Shown here: piece by piece, positions 33,941 through 42,374 of the stretch
Position numbering within the stretch: position 1 is the first letter of the stretch
How the letters are laid out: the number at the start of each line of letters is the position of its first letter
Program-made: the position numbers and the translations under genes
From: Mangrovimonas sp. ST2L15
Lineage (GTDB): Bacteria > Bacteroidota > Bacteroidia > Flavobacteriales > Flavobacteriaceae
Assembly (NCBI RefSeq): GCF_001280515.1
Contig: NZ_LBIQ01000052.1
Span: 62,001 to 126,000 of the forward strand
Direction: 5' to 3'
DNA: 64,000 nt
Notes under the pieces: generated by a model
The model's input: only the letters and a program-made list of their open reading frames with translations
The model's database searches: none
Told to the model about the DNA's origin: nothing

Positions 33941-35047
33941 AACTCATTTGAATCTTCAGTTTTCTGTCCCATCATCATGAGGTATGACTTTAAAAAGGGT
34001 TCGATATTACCATTCATGACATCATCTACATTCCCAGTTTCGTGGCTTGTACGAACGTCTTTGACCAATTTGTAAGGATGCATGACATAATTCCTAATTT
34101 GGCTTCCCCACTCAATTTTCATTTTTTCAGCCTCAATATCTTCCCGTTGTTCCATGCGCTTTTGAAGTTCAATCTCATATAATTGCGACTTCAACATTTG
34201 TAATGCTCTAGACCGGTTATCATGTTGCGATCTAGTCTCTGAACAAGAAATTTGTATTCCCGTAGGCTTATGGGTCAATTGTACCTTGGTTTCTACCTTG
34301 TTTACATTTTGCCCTCCAGCACCACTGGATCTTGCCGTGGTAATTTCAATATCCGCTGGATTGATTTCAATCTCAATGGAATCGTCAACCAATGGATATA
34401 CATAAACGGATGCAAAACTTGTATGACGTTTGGCATTACTGTCAAAAGGTGAAATTCTAACCAATCGATGTACGCCATTTTCACCTTTAAGCCAACCAAA
34501 AGCAAATTCCCCCTCAATTTCTAGAGTAACGGTTTTAATCCCAGCTACATCTCCTTCTTGAAGGTTAAGTTCTTTTACTTTAAAGCCGCTTTTTTCAGCA
34601 AACATAAGATACATACGCATTAGCATACTGGCCCAATCACAGCTCTCTGTTCCTCCGGCACCTGCAGTTATTTGTAAGACAGCGCTTAGGTTGTCACCTT
34701 CATCGGAAAGCATGTTTCTGAATTCAAGATCTTCAATCTTTTCTAAAGCCTTACCGTAGCGTTCTTCAACGTCTTCGGCAGTCGCTTCATTCTCTTTATA
34801 GAACTCATAGATGACCTCAAGGTCTTCAATAAAAGTTTTGGCTGCATCGTAGTCTTGAACCCATTTTTTCTTACCTCTAAGGGATTTCATGACTTCTTCC
34901 GCCGCTTGGGAATCGTTCCAAAAGTTGGGGTCAAAGGTTTGTTCTTCTTCGTTTTGAATTTCGATGAGTTTGGCATCTAAGTCAAAGATACCTCCTTAAC
35001 GCACCAAGGCGTTCAATAAGATCTTTTACCTGATCTGATGTTATCAT
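33937..35047 (-). CDS. prfB: Peptide chain release factor 2, with programmed +1 frameshift
   Basis: RF2, 369 residues once the frameshift is read. The gene starts at ATG 35047, runs 21 codons to an in-frame TGA (34984-34982), and continues in the +1 frame to 33937. The frameshift site has the internal Shine-Dalgarno AGGAGG and the slippery CTT TGA C, as in E. coli. An open frame starting at 34890 therefore gives only the truncated 317-residue part. SPF (199-201, which with neighbours reads TGA/TAA) and catalytic GGQ (244-246) are present. Low RF2 promotes the shift, giving autoregulation. Followed by a HAD gene overlapping by four bases. Confidence 0.96.
34981..34996 (-). promoter_or_regulatory. 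Programmed +1 frameshift signal in prfB
   Basis: On the minus strand AGGAGG TAT CTT TGA C: Shine-Dalgarno-like stimulator three bases before the slippery CTT, then the in-frame TGA followed by C, the poorest termination context. Ribosomes skip one base and continue in GAC. Confidence 0.95.
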
Positions 35048-35140
35048 AAGAAGTTAAATTTTCACCAAATTTATAATTAAAGTCCATGTGAGTAAAATTT
35101 TCAAACATTAAATTTTTAGTTTTAAGGATAATTTAAGGTT

Positions 35141-36163
35141 ATGATAGATTTAAGAAGCGATACAGTCACCAAACCAACTGAAAGAATGTTGGAAGCCATG
35201 TTTCAGGCTAAAGTAGGGGATGATGTTTATAAAGAGGATGCTACAATAAATTTACTTGAAGAGCGAATAGCCGATATGTTTGGGATGGAACAGGCTTTAT
35301 TTTTCCCAACCGGAACTATGGCCAACCAAACTGCCATAAAATTGCACACACAACCAGGAGATCAAGTTATATGTGATAAAGATGCACATATTTATCATTA
35401 TGAAGGAGGTGGTGCTTCATTCAATAGTGGTGTATCTTGTAAACTGGTCCAGGGAGACAAAGGAATGTTTACATCTGGGCAGGTAATCGAGGCGATTAAT
35501 CCCCCAGATTTTTATCACAGTCCGCTTACGGCATTAGTAGAAGTTGAAAACACAGCAAATAGAGGAGGAGGTTCTTGTTGGGATTTTGAGGAACTGAAAA
35601 AAATTAGAGCAATTTGTGACCAAAACCACCTTGGGTTTCATCTTGATGGTGCACGTCTGTGGAATGCCCTAATCGCCAAGAATGAGTCGCCGAAACAATA
35701 TGGAAAACTGTTTGATACTATTTCTGTTTGCCTCAGTAAAGGACTGGGTTGTCCGGTAGGTTCCGTTTTGGTTGGTAAAAAGGAGTTGATGAAGAATGCC
35801 ATGAGGATTAGAAAGATATTGGGAGGAGGGATGAGGCAGGTCGGATATTTGGGAGCCGCAGGTTTGTATGCGCTGGATAATCATATTGAAAGACTTAAAG
35901 AGGATCATCAAAGAGCTAAGGAAATTGAAATAGCTTTAAAGAAATTGGACATGGTGAAGCTAGTGACTCCTGTAGAGACCAATATTGTTATTTTTGAATT
36001 GAACCAAAAAGAAGATGAAAAAACATTTTTAAATCATCTTCAGGAAAATAAAATTGTGTTAAGTGGTATGGGGAATGGAAAATTAAGAATAGTTACCCAT
36101 TTAGATTATACCCAGGAAATGCATGAGAGGTTTTTGGAAGTTCTGTCGACTTTAGAATCATAA
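35141..36163 (+). CDS. ltaE: Low-specificity L-threonine aldolase family
   Basis: A 340-residue PLP enzyme cleaving L-threonine/allo-threonine to glycine and acetaldehyde. The N terminus MIDLRSDTVTKPTERMLEAM is the family hallmark, with GDDVYKEDATINLLEERIA following. HLDGARLWNA and the PLP lysine in SVCLSKGLGCPVGSVLVG (about residue 197) are intact. Length is normal (E. coli LtaE 333). Divergent from prfB by 93 bases and followed by a terminator shared with ybaB. Alternative labels in this fold are beta-eliminating lyases, but the motifs favour threonine aldolase. Confidence 0.93.
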   Translation: MIDLRSDTVTKPTERMLEAMFQAKVGDDVYKEDATINLLEERIADMFGMEQALFFPTGTMANQTAIKLHTQPGDQVICDKDAHIYHYEGGGASFNSGVSCKLVQGDKGMFTSGQVIEAINPPDFYHSPLTALVEVENTANRGGGSCWDFEELKKIRAICDQNHLGFHLDGARLWNALIAKNESPKQYGKLFDTISVCLSKGLGCPVGSVLVGKKELMKNAMRIRKILGGGMRQVGYLGAAGLYALDNHIERLKEDHQRAKEIEIALKKLDMVKLVTPVETNIVIFELNQKEDEKTFLNHLQENKIVLSGMGNGKLRIVTHLDYTQEMHERFLEVLSTLES

Positions 36164-36166
36164 AAA

Positions 36167-36190
36167 AACTCCCTTTTTGGGAGTTCTTAT
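36167..36190. terminator. Bidirectional terminator between ltaE and the YbaB/EbfC gene
   Basis: AACTCCC pairs with GGGAGTT around five T; seven A before the stem give a T7 tail on the minus strand. Confidence 0.85.
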
Positions 36191-36514
36191 TTATTTAAAC
36201 ATATCTAAACCAGGAATATTTGGCATGCCTTCCTTGGCAACGGCGCCAATTTCATTTTCGTTGATGCTTGTTGCCTTTTCTATCGCTTTATTAAGCGTTA
36301 GGATCAGATAATCTTCCAGCTCTTCTTTATCTTCTAACAGGCTTTCGTCAATTTCTATAGATTTAATTTTTCTATTGGCAGTTATGGTTACTTTTAGTTT
36401 ATTGTCATTGCTTGACTCATCAATTAGTACCGTATCCAGTCTTTTTTTGGTGTCTTCAACTTTTTGTTGGGTTTCTTTCAATTTGTTCATCATACCCATC
36501 ATATCTCCAAACAT
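36191..36514 (-). CDS. YbaB/EbfC family nucleoid-associated protein
   Basis: A 107-residue member of the YbaB/EbfC family, small dimeric DNA-binding proteins often encoded with dnaX and rec[21 protein letters not shown] is the typical N-terminal helix, [20 protein letters not shown] the central sheet, and the tail [16 protein letters not shown] is typical of the family, with a proline/glycine-rich end. Here it stands alone on the minus strand and is divergent from oligopeptidase B by 83 bases; neither dnaX nor recR is adjacent. Confidence 0.88.
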   Translation of the reverse strand: MFGDMMGMMNKLKETQQKVEDTKKRLDTVLIDESSNDNKLKVTITANRKIKSIEIDESLLEDKEELEDYLILTLNKAIEKATSINENEIGAVAKEGMPNIPGLDMFK

Positions 36515-36560
36515 ATCTTCTATATTTTTAGTTTATTAATGCAAAACTATTTAATTTTTA

Positions 36561-36568
36561 TATTTTTG
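36561..36568 (+). promoter_or_regulatory. -7 promoter element of the oligopeptidase B gene
   Basis: TATTTTTG matches TAnnTTTG. Transcription would begin around 36574, upstream of the proposed TTG start codon at 36598, which supports that start. Confidence 0.6.
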
Positions 36569-36597
36569 GTCGATTAATACCCTATAATTTTCTCTCT

Positions 36598-38658
36598 TTG
36601 AATAAGGACATTTTCCCCGTAAAGGCAAAAAAATTCCCCATGGAACTTGAGGCACATAATGACGTTAGAATTGACGATTATTATTGGTTGAACGAACGAG
36701 ACAATCCTGAGGTCATAGATTATTTGAACGCTGAAAACAGTTACACTAAAAAGGTGATGGAGCATACAGAACCTTTTCAGGAAAAATTGTTTCAGGAAAT
36801 GAAAAGTAGAATTAAGGAAGATGATGAATCGGTTCCTTATAAACTTAACGGGTATTGGTATATCACTAGATATGAAACGGGAAAGGATTATCCCATATAT
36901 ACTAGAAAAAAGGAAACCTTGGAAGCTGAGGAGGAAGTGTTGTTTGATTGTAATGACATGGCCAAAGGACACTCTTACTTTAAACTTGGGAGTATTTCTG
37001 TTAGCCCCGATAATAAATTGGCGGCTTTTTCAGTGGATTTAGTTAGTAGAAGGCAATATATCATTCAAGTAAAAAACTTGGAAACCCAAGAAATTTATTC
37101 GACTAAAATCTTAAATACTACTGGGAGTGTTACGTGGGCCAATGATAACAAAACCTTGTTTTATGCCAGAAAAGATGAGCAAACTTTAAGATCTCATAAG
37201 ATTTTTAAACATTTACTTCATTCTAAGGTTGAGAACGATAAAGAAGTATTTCATGAAAAGGATGAGACGTATAATACCTATGTATACAAAACCAAATCCA
37301 GGAAGTATATTGTCATTGGCTCTTCAAGTACCCTAACAACTGAATACAGAATTTTGGATGCAGATAATCCAGAAGATGACTTCAAGATATTTAGCAAACG
37401 TACCAGAAAGCTGGAGTATGCGATAGCTCATTTTGAAGATCATTTTTATATTATCACAAACAAGGATAAGGCTGATAATTTTAAGGTAATGAAAACAACC
37501 ACCGACAAAACTGATAAGCAGTTTTGGCAGGATGTTATTCCTCATCGCGAAGAAGTACTTATTGAAGACATCGATATTTTCAAAGATTATTTAGTGGTTA
37601 GTGAAAGGGAGCAGGGACTGAACAATTTAAGAATTATCAGTTGGAATGGAGAAGAAGATTACCATTTACCATTTTCAAGTGAAACTTATACCGCCTATGT
37701 AGGAAATAACCCAGACTTTAATAGCGATGTTTTGCGCTATTCTTATAATTCCTTAACCACTCCTAGTTCTGTTATTGACTATAATTTTAAAACCAAAACC
37801 AAGGTTGTTAAGAAAGAGCAAGCTGTTTTGGATCCCACATTTGAGAAGACGAATTATGAGTCTCATAGAATTTGGGCAACAGCAAGAGATGGGGTTAAAA
37901 TTCCTATTTCTTTGGTTTATCATAAAAAGTTTAAAAAAGCAGAAGGAAATCCCTTATTGCTATATGCTTACGGTTCCTATGGATCAACTATTGACCCTTA
38001 TTTTTCAAGCATCAGGTTAAGTTTGTTGGACAGAGGATTTGTTTATGCGATAGCTCACGTGAGAGGCGGTGAATATTTAGGAAGGGATTGGTATGAAACA
38101 GGTAAGCTATTAAAAAAGAAAAATACATTTTACGATTACATTGATTGCTCCAAGTTTCTTTTAGATGAAAAAATAGCGGCTAAAGGACATTTATATGCTT
38201 ATGGAGGCTCTGCTGGTGGCTTATTGATGGGAGTTGTAATGAATATGAACCCAGAATTATATCAAGGAATTATTGCCGCCGTTCCATTTGTAGATGTGGT
38301 AACGACTATGCTGGATGATAGTATTCCTTTAACGACAGGAGAATATGATGAATGGGGAAATCCTAATAAAAAGACCTATTACAGGTACATGAAATCGTAT
38401 TCACCTTATGATAATGTAAAAAGCCAAGATTACCCCAATGTTTTGGTAACAACCGGACTACATGATTCCCAAGTACAATATTGGGAGCCAGCAAAATGGG
38501 TTGCTAAATTGCGAGATTTAAAAACAGATGAAAATATTCTATTGCTTTATACGGATATGGATTCGGGGCATGGTGGGGCTTCAGGGCGATTTGAAAGCTT
38601 GAAAGAAGTCGCTTTAGAGTATGCATTCTTATTAGATTTGGAAGGAATTAAGGAATAG
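36598..38658 (+). CDS. S9 family peptidase, oligopeptidase B (PtrB)-like
   Basis: A 686-residue serine peptidase of the prolyl oligopeptidase family. The beta-propeller fills the first two thirds, and the alpha/beta-hydrolase domain holds Ser in YGGSAGGLLMG (about residue 541), Asp in the loop after LDDSIPLTTGEYDEWGNP and His in DSGHGGASGR. LTTGEYDEWGNP and the acidic S1 region favour oligopeptidase B (cleaving after Arg/Lys) over true prolyl specificity. No signal peptide, so cytoplasmic. The start is a TTG: no ATG precedes the conserved PVKAKKFPMELEAHND segment, which family members have near residue 10. A 41-base-later ATG would cut it. Confidence 0.9.
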   Translation: MNKDIFPVKAKKFPMELEAHNDVRIDDYYWLNERDNPEVIDYLNAENSYTKKVMEHTEPFQEKLFQEMKSRIKEDDESVPYKLNGYWYITRYETGKDYPIYTRKKETLEAEEEVLFDCNDMAKGHSYFKLGSISVSPDNKLAAFSVDLVSRRQYIIQVKNLETQEIYSTKILNTTGSVTWANDNKTLFYARKDEQTLRSHKIFKHLLHSKVENDKEVFHEKDETYNTYVYKTKSRKYIVIGSSSTLTTEYRILDADNPEDDFKIFSKRTRKLEYAIAHFEDHFYIITNKDKADNFKVMKTTTDKTDKQFWQDVIPHREEVLIEDIDIFKDYLVVSEREQGLNNLRIISWNGEEDYHLPFSSETYTAYVGNNPDFNSDVLRYSYNSLTTPSSVIDYNFKTKTKVVKKEQAVLDPTFEKTNYESHRIWATARDGVKIPISLVYHKKFKKAEGNPLLLYAYGSYGSTIDPYFSSIRLSLLDRGFVYAIAHVRGGEYLGRDWYETGKLLKKKNTFYDYIDCSKFLLDEKIAAKGHLYAYGGSAGGLLMGVVMNMNPELYQGIIAAVPFVDVVTTMLDDSIPLTTGEYDEWGNPNKKTYYRYMKSYSPYDNVKSQDYPNVLVTTGLHDSQVQYWEPAKWVAKLRDLKTDENILLLYTDMDSGHGGASGRFESLKEVALEYAFLLDLEGIKE

Positions 38659-38672
38659 TTAAAATTTTTTTT

Positions 38673-38680
38673 TACTTTTG
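38673..38680 (+). promoter_or_regulatory. -7 promoter element of the cysteine-synthase-like gene
   Basis: TACTTTTG fits TAnnTTTG and lies 47 bases before the ATG. Confidence 0.55.
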
Positions 38681-38727
38681 TCAGGTTTGAGAGGCAGTTT
38701 AAGATTGCCTTATTCTAAATTTTCTCT

Positions 38728-39768
38728 ATGGAACAAAAAAAGCAAGTATGTGAAAATGTCTTAGATTTAGTAGGTAACACACCGATCATTAAGCTAAAAA
38801 ACATGACATCTTCATTCAAGGGAAACTATTATGCAAAAGTAGAAGCTTTTAATCCCGGTCACTCCTCAAAAGATAGAATAGCACTTTACATTATTGAACA
38901 AGCCGAGAAAAAGGGAATTCTTAAACCTGGCGACACCATTATTGAAACTACGTCTGGTAATACAGGATTTAGTATTGCAATGGTTAGTATCATCAAAGGT
39001 TACGAATGTATTTTGGCGGTGAGTTCAAAATCTTCGGCTGATAAGATTGATATGCTGAAAGCTATGGGTGCTAAGGTTTATGTTTGCCCGGCTCATGTAA
39101 GTGCAGATGACCCAAGATCATACTATCAGGTGGCGAAGAGATTACATGAAGAAATTAAAGGTTCTGTATATATCAATCAATATTTTAATGAGTTGAATAT
39201 TGATGCACACTACCAATCAACTGGTCCAGAAATTTGGAATCAAATGAATGGTGAAATCACCCATTTGGTAGCATGCAGTGGTACCGGTGGAACCATTTCT
39301 GGTACAGCAAGATTTTTAAAGGAAATGAATCCTAATATTAAAGTCATTGGAGTTGATGCCTTTGGTTCTGTTATTAAAAAGTATCATGAAACCAAAGAAT
39401 TTGATGAAAACGAAATTTATCCTTACCGCATTGAAGGTTTAGGGAAAAATTTAATTCCTTCTGCAACTGATTTTGATGCGATTGATGAATTTATCAAAGT
39501 AACCGATCAAGAAAGTGCCCATACAGCTAGAGAAATAGCCCATAAAGAAGGTTTGTTTGTAGGATATACTTCTGGAGCAGCAATGCAAGCTATCAAACAG
39601 CTTAATGAAGAAGGAGAGTTTAAGGAAGGGGATGAAGTAGTTGTTATATTCCCAGACCATGGGTCGAGATATATGAGTAAAGTTTATAGTGATCAATGGA
39701 TGAGTGATCAAGGATTTTTTGATACTGAAAATGAAGAAGCTGCTCAAAGCATTCAATATGTAAAATAA
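38728..39768 (+). CDS. PLP-dependent cysteine synthase family protein (candidate cysteate synthase)
   Basis: A 346-residue fold-type II PLP enzyme of the cysteine synthase/cystathionine beta-synthase family. The PLP lysine is K49 in [12 protein letters not shown] (family usually NPGGSVKDR), the substrate loop is ETTSGNTGF (about 74-82) and the phosphate loop [11 protein letters not shown]. No C-terminal CBS domains. The next gene encodes an alpha-oxoamine synthase, and published work on capnine biosynthesis pairs a cysteine-synthase-like cysteate synthase with a cysteate acyltransferase of exactly that type. I therefore favour cysteate synthase, but cysteine synthase or a CBS-like role cannot be excluded from sequence. 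The altered GHSS in the lysine loop is compatible with a changed substrate. Confidence 0.85.
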   Translation: MEQKKQVCENVLDLVGNTPIIKLKNMTSSFKGNYYAKVEAFNPGHSSKDRIALYIIEQAEKKGILKPGDTIIETTSGNTGFSIAMVSIIKGYECILAVSSKSSADKIDMLKAMGAKVYVCPAHVSADDPRSYYQVAKRLHEEIKGSVYINQYFNELNIDAHYQSTGPEIWNQMNGEITHLVACSGTGGTISGTARFLKEMNPNIKVIGVDAFGSVIKKYHETKEFDENEIYPYRIEGLGKNLIPSATDFDAIDEFIKVTDQESAHTAREIAHKEGLFVGYTSGAAMQAIKQLNEEGEFKEGDEVVVIFPDHGSRYMSKVYSDQWMSDQGFFDTENEEAAQSIQYVK

Positions 39769-39790
39769 ATTACCTTTACTACATAAAAAT

Positions 39791-39830
39791 AAAGCCGTTC
39801 TAAACAATGAAATTAGAGCGGCTTTGTTGT
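39791..39830 (+). terminator. Hairpin terminator after the cysteine-synthase-like gene
   Basis: A 13-bp stem (AAAGCCGTTCTAA with TTAGAGCGGCTTT, one wobble) around nine bases. The T-tract after it is broken (TTTGTTGTT), so read-through into the next gene is possible. Confidence 0.65.
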
Positions 39831-39875
39831 TAACAAGAGTTCATAAAAATATTATGCAAAATTCATTTAAATATA

Positions 39876-39895
39876 TACATTTGCATGATATGCAA
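39876..39895 (+). promoter_or_regulatory. -7 element with an overlapping inverted repeat upstream of the oxoamine synthase gene
   Basis: TACATTTG (39876-39883) fits TAnnTTTG. TTGCAT-GAT-ATGCAA (39881-39895) is an inverted repeat that begins inside the -7 element and covers the likely transcription start, 19 bases before the ATG. An additional ATGCAA lies at 39854-39859. The placement suggests an operator. Confidence 0.5.
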
Positions 39896-39914
39896 TTTTG
39901 ATTATAGCTAAACT

Positions 39915-41174
39915 ATGAGAGATTTATTTGATAAGATTTACAGGGATAAAGGACCGTTAGGAAAATGGGCTTCTCAAGCAGAGGGATATTTCGTATTCCC
40001 AAAATTGGAGGGTCAAATTTCTAACAGAATGAAGTTTCAGGGTAAAGATGTTATCACCTGGAGTATTAATGATTATTTGGGATTAGCAAATCATCCAGAG
40101 GTAAGAAAAGTTGATGCCGAGGCAGGAATTGAATATGGTTCTGCCTACCCAATGGGAGCCAGAATGATGTCTGGACATACAGATTTACATGAAAAGCTTC
40201 AAAAAGAATTAGCAGCATTTGTAAGTAAAGAAGCTGCATATCTTTTGAATTTTGGTTATCAAGGAATGGTTTCCACTATTGACGCTTTGGTTTCTAAAGA
40301 TGATATTATTGTATATGATGTAGATGCTCATGCCTGTATTATTGATGGCGTTAGACTTCATATGGGTAAACGTTTTACTTATAAGCACAATGATGTTGAA
40401 AGTCTGGAAAAGAACCTAGAAAGAGCTACTAAAATGGCAGAACAAACAGGGGGAGGTATCCTTGTGATTTCTGAAGGTGTTTTTGGTATGCGTGGTGAAC
40501 AAGGAAGATTGAAGGAGATTGTTGAGCTTAAAAAGAAATTCAAGTTTAGATTCTTGGTAGATGATGCGCACGGATTTGGTACTTTAGGTAAAACCGGTGC
40601 TGGAGCAGGTGAGGAGCAAGGTGTACAAGATGGTATTGATGTGTATTTTGCAACCTTTGCAAAATCTTTGGCAAGTACTGGAGCTTTTATTGCTGCCGAT
40701 CAAGAAATCATCGATTATTTAAAATACAATTTACGTTCTCAAATGTTTGCTAAATCATTGCAAATGCAATTGGTTAAAGGAGCTTTAAAGCGTTTGGATA
40801 TGCTTAAAACCATGCCTGAGCTTAAAAACAAGCTTTGGGAAAACGTAAATGCACTTCAAAATGGATTGAGAGATCGCGGTTTTGATTTGGGTACGACACA
40901 AAGTTGTGTGACTCCAGTTTATCTAAAAGGAAGCATTCCTGAGGCAATGGCTTTAGTAAAGGATCTTCGTGAAAACTACGGTATTTTCTGTTCAATCGTA
41001 GTGTATCCAGTTATACCAAAGGGATTAATTCTATTACGTTTGATTCCTACGGCAACACATACATTAGAAGATGTTGAGGAGACCTTAAATGCGTTTTCAG
41101 CAATTAGGGATAGACTTGAAAACGGTACATACAAAAGACTTTCAGCGGCTGTATCTGCAGCTATGGGAGAGTAA
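39915..41174 (+). CDS. Alpha-oxoamine synthase family PLP enzyme (candidate cysteate fatty-acyltransferase/SPT-like)
   Basis: A 419-residue fold-type I enzyme of the serine palmitoyltransferase/AONS/KBL family, which decarboxylatively condenses an amino acid with acyl-CoA or acyl-ACP. The cofactor region is DDAHGFGTLGKTGAG and the PLP lysine lies in FATFAKSLASTGAF (about residue 249). LLNFGYQGMVSTIDAL and DVDAHACIIDGVRLH are family blocks. The N-terminal GYFVFPKLEG and the lack of a biotin-gene context separate it from BioF. Placed after a cysteine-synthase-like gene, it best fits the cysteate acyltransferase of capnine/sulfonolipid synthesis; serine palmitoyltransferase for sphingolipids is the main alternative. 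It has its own promoter and a strong terminator. Confidence 0.87.
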   Translation: MRDLFDKIYRDKGPLGKWASQAEGYFVFPKLEGQISNRMKFQGKDVITWSINDYLGLANHPEVRKVDAEAGIEYGSAYPMGARMMSGHTDLHEKLQKELAAFVSKEAAYLLNFGYQGMVSTIDALVSKDDIIVYDVDAHACIIDGVRLHMGKRFTYKHNDVESLEKNLERATKMAEQTGGGILVISEGVFGMRGEQGRLKEIVELKKKFKFRFLVDDAHGFGTLGKTGAGAGEEQGVQDGIDVYFATFAKSLASTGAFIAADQEIIDYLKYNLRSQMFAKSLQMQLVKGALKRLDMLKTMPELKNKLWENVNALQNGLRDRGFDLGTTQSCVTPVYLKGSIPEAMALVKDLRENYGIFCSIVVYPVIPKGLILLRLIPTATHTLEDVEETLNAFSAIRDRLENGTYKRLSAAVSAAMGE

Positions 41175-41197
41175 ATGATATAGAGTATTTCATAAAA

Positions 41198-41228
41198 AAA
41201 ACCAGCTTGAAAAAGCTGGTTTTTATAT
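41198..41228. terminator. Bidirectional terminator
   Basis: An 11-bp perfect stem (AAAACCAGCTT/AAGCTGGTTTT) with a GAAA tetraloop and T-runs on both strands, between the oxoamine synthase gene and the convergent acyltransferase gene. Confidence 0.93.
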
Positions 41229-41235
41229 TTGTAGT

Positions 41236-42360
41236 TTAAAGACTTTTCTTAAATGTTTTTCTACGCTTAATCACTTCACTACCTGAATCCTTCCAAATTT
41301 GTTGTTCGGCAGTGTTGTTTGCCAATTCTGGTAACCTAATACAATTTACAACTCCTTTAATCTTAAAAGTTTGATAGAATTCATGAAAGACTACAGCATG
41401 AGCAGCCTTATTCTGATATTCTGGATCAACACCTATTAAATAAAGCAAAAGTGTTTCGGTTTCTTTTTTGGCTTTTAACAACTTAAGAAAGCCTAGAGGC
41501 CATAATTTCCCATTGATTTCTTGAAGTGCTTTCGAGAAAGATGGTAAAGCAACTCCAAAGGCTATCAAACGTTCATCTTTGTCAAAAACAAATTTGATAT
41601 ATTCTGGATTTACAAAGTTGATAAATTTCTTCTTTAAATAGGTGCGTTCTTTGGCGCTGATAGGAACATAAGATGGTAGATCCCCAAAAGAGCGATCCAA
41701 CAGGGCAAACATGTCATCAATATGCGGAATGATTTCCTTGGTTTTATAAAAGTTTCTCGGTTTATATCCATATCGAGTGACGATGGCATTATATGCTTTT
41801 AGGAATCTAGAATTAATTAGGGACTCCAATTTAAATTTGCTCTCTACATATTCCTTTTCCTCTAAATAACCCAATTTACCAAAATGTTCAATATAATAGG
41901 GGTGGTTATACCATGTAGCCATGGTACCTATATGGTCATATCCAAAGGTCAAAGCTCCAGCTTTGTCCAAGTTGGAAAATCCGAGCGGCCCTTCAATAAA
42001 GTCTAAGTTATTTTCTCTACCTATTTCTTCAGCTTGATCCAATAAGGCTTTTGAAACTTCGAGGTCATCAATGAAGTCCATCCAACCAAAACGCATCCGT
42101 TTAATCTGTTGTTCATTGATTTCAATCCAATTGATTAACGCTGCAATACGTCCAACCACCTCACCATTTTTATAAGCGAGAAATAATTGCGCTTCAGCAT
42201 TTTCAAAAACTGGATTTTTATCCTGATTGAAAGTGGTCATTTCCTCAGCAATCAAAGGTGGTACCCAGTATTTGGAACCTTGATATATTTTGAATGGGAA
42301 GGTTACAAATTCCTTAAGTTCCTTCTTGTTGGAAACTTTTTTTAACGTCACATTACTCAT
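41236..42360 (-). CDS. GNAT-superfamily N-acyltransferase-like protein
   Basis: A 374-residue cytoplasmic protein with a GNAT-like layout. The N-terminal block YWVPPLIAEEMTTF followed by NPVFENAEAQLFLAYKNGEV and VGRIAALINW is the signature of a family I remember near bacterial sphingolipid genes, including the group from which the bacterial ceramide synthase was described. EGPLGFSNLDKAG and the later LYLIGVDPEYQNKAAHAVVF fit an acyl-CoA binding core. Because it converges on the alpha-oxoamine synthase gene, it may add the amide-linked acyl chain to capnine or a sphingoid base. That role is inference; many members are annotated only as hypothetical. Confidence 0.75.
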   Translation of the reverse strand: MSNVTLKKVSNKKELKEFVTFPFKIYQGSKYWVPPLIAEEMTTFNQDKNPVFENAEAQLFLAYKNGEVVGRIAALINWIEINEQQIKRMRFGWMDFIDDLEVSKALLDQAEEIGRENNLDFIEGPLGFSNLDKAGALTFGYDHIGTMATWYNHPYYIEHFGKLGYLEEKEYVESKFKLESLINSRFLKAYNAIVTRYGYKPRNFYKTKEIIPHIDDMFALLDRSFGDLPSYVPISAKERTYLKKKFINFVNPEYIKFVFDKDERLIAFGVALPSFSKALQEINGKLWPLGFLKLLKAKKETETLLLYLIGVDPEYQNKAAHAVVFHEFYQTFKIKGVVNCIRLPELANNTAEQQIWKDSGSEVIKRRKTFKKSL

Positions 42361-42374
42361 AAGGCACTTTTAGT

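Noticed and set aside
33937-34890. prfB as a truncated gene of 317 codons or a frameshifted pseudogene
   Set aside because: The upstream 21 codons, AGGAGG and CTT TGA C form the known programmed frameshift, and the joined product has the normal RF2 length.
36574-36972. 132-codon minus-strand frame over the start of oligopeptidase B
   Set aside because: It opposes a clear S9 peptidase gene; its composition is the antisense of that gene.
39451-39807. 118-codon minus-strand frame over the cysteine-synthase-like gene
   Set aside because: Antisense shadow; it would also cross the terminator and has no recognisable domain.
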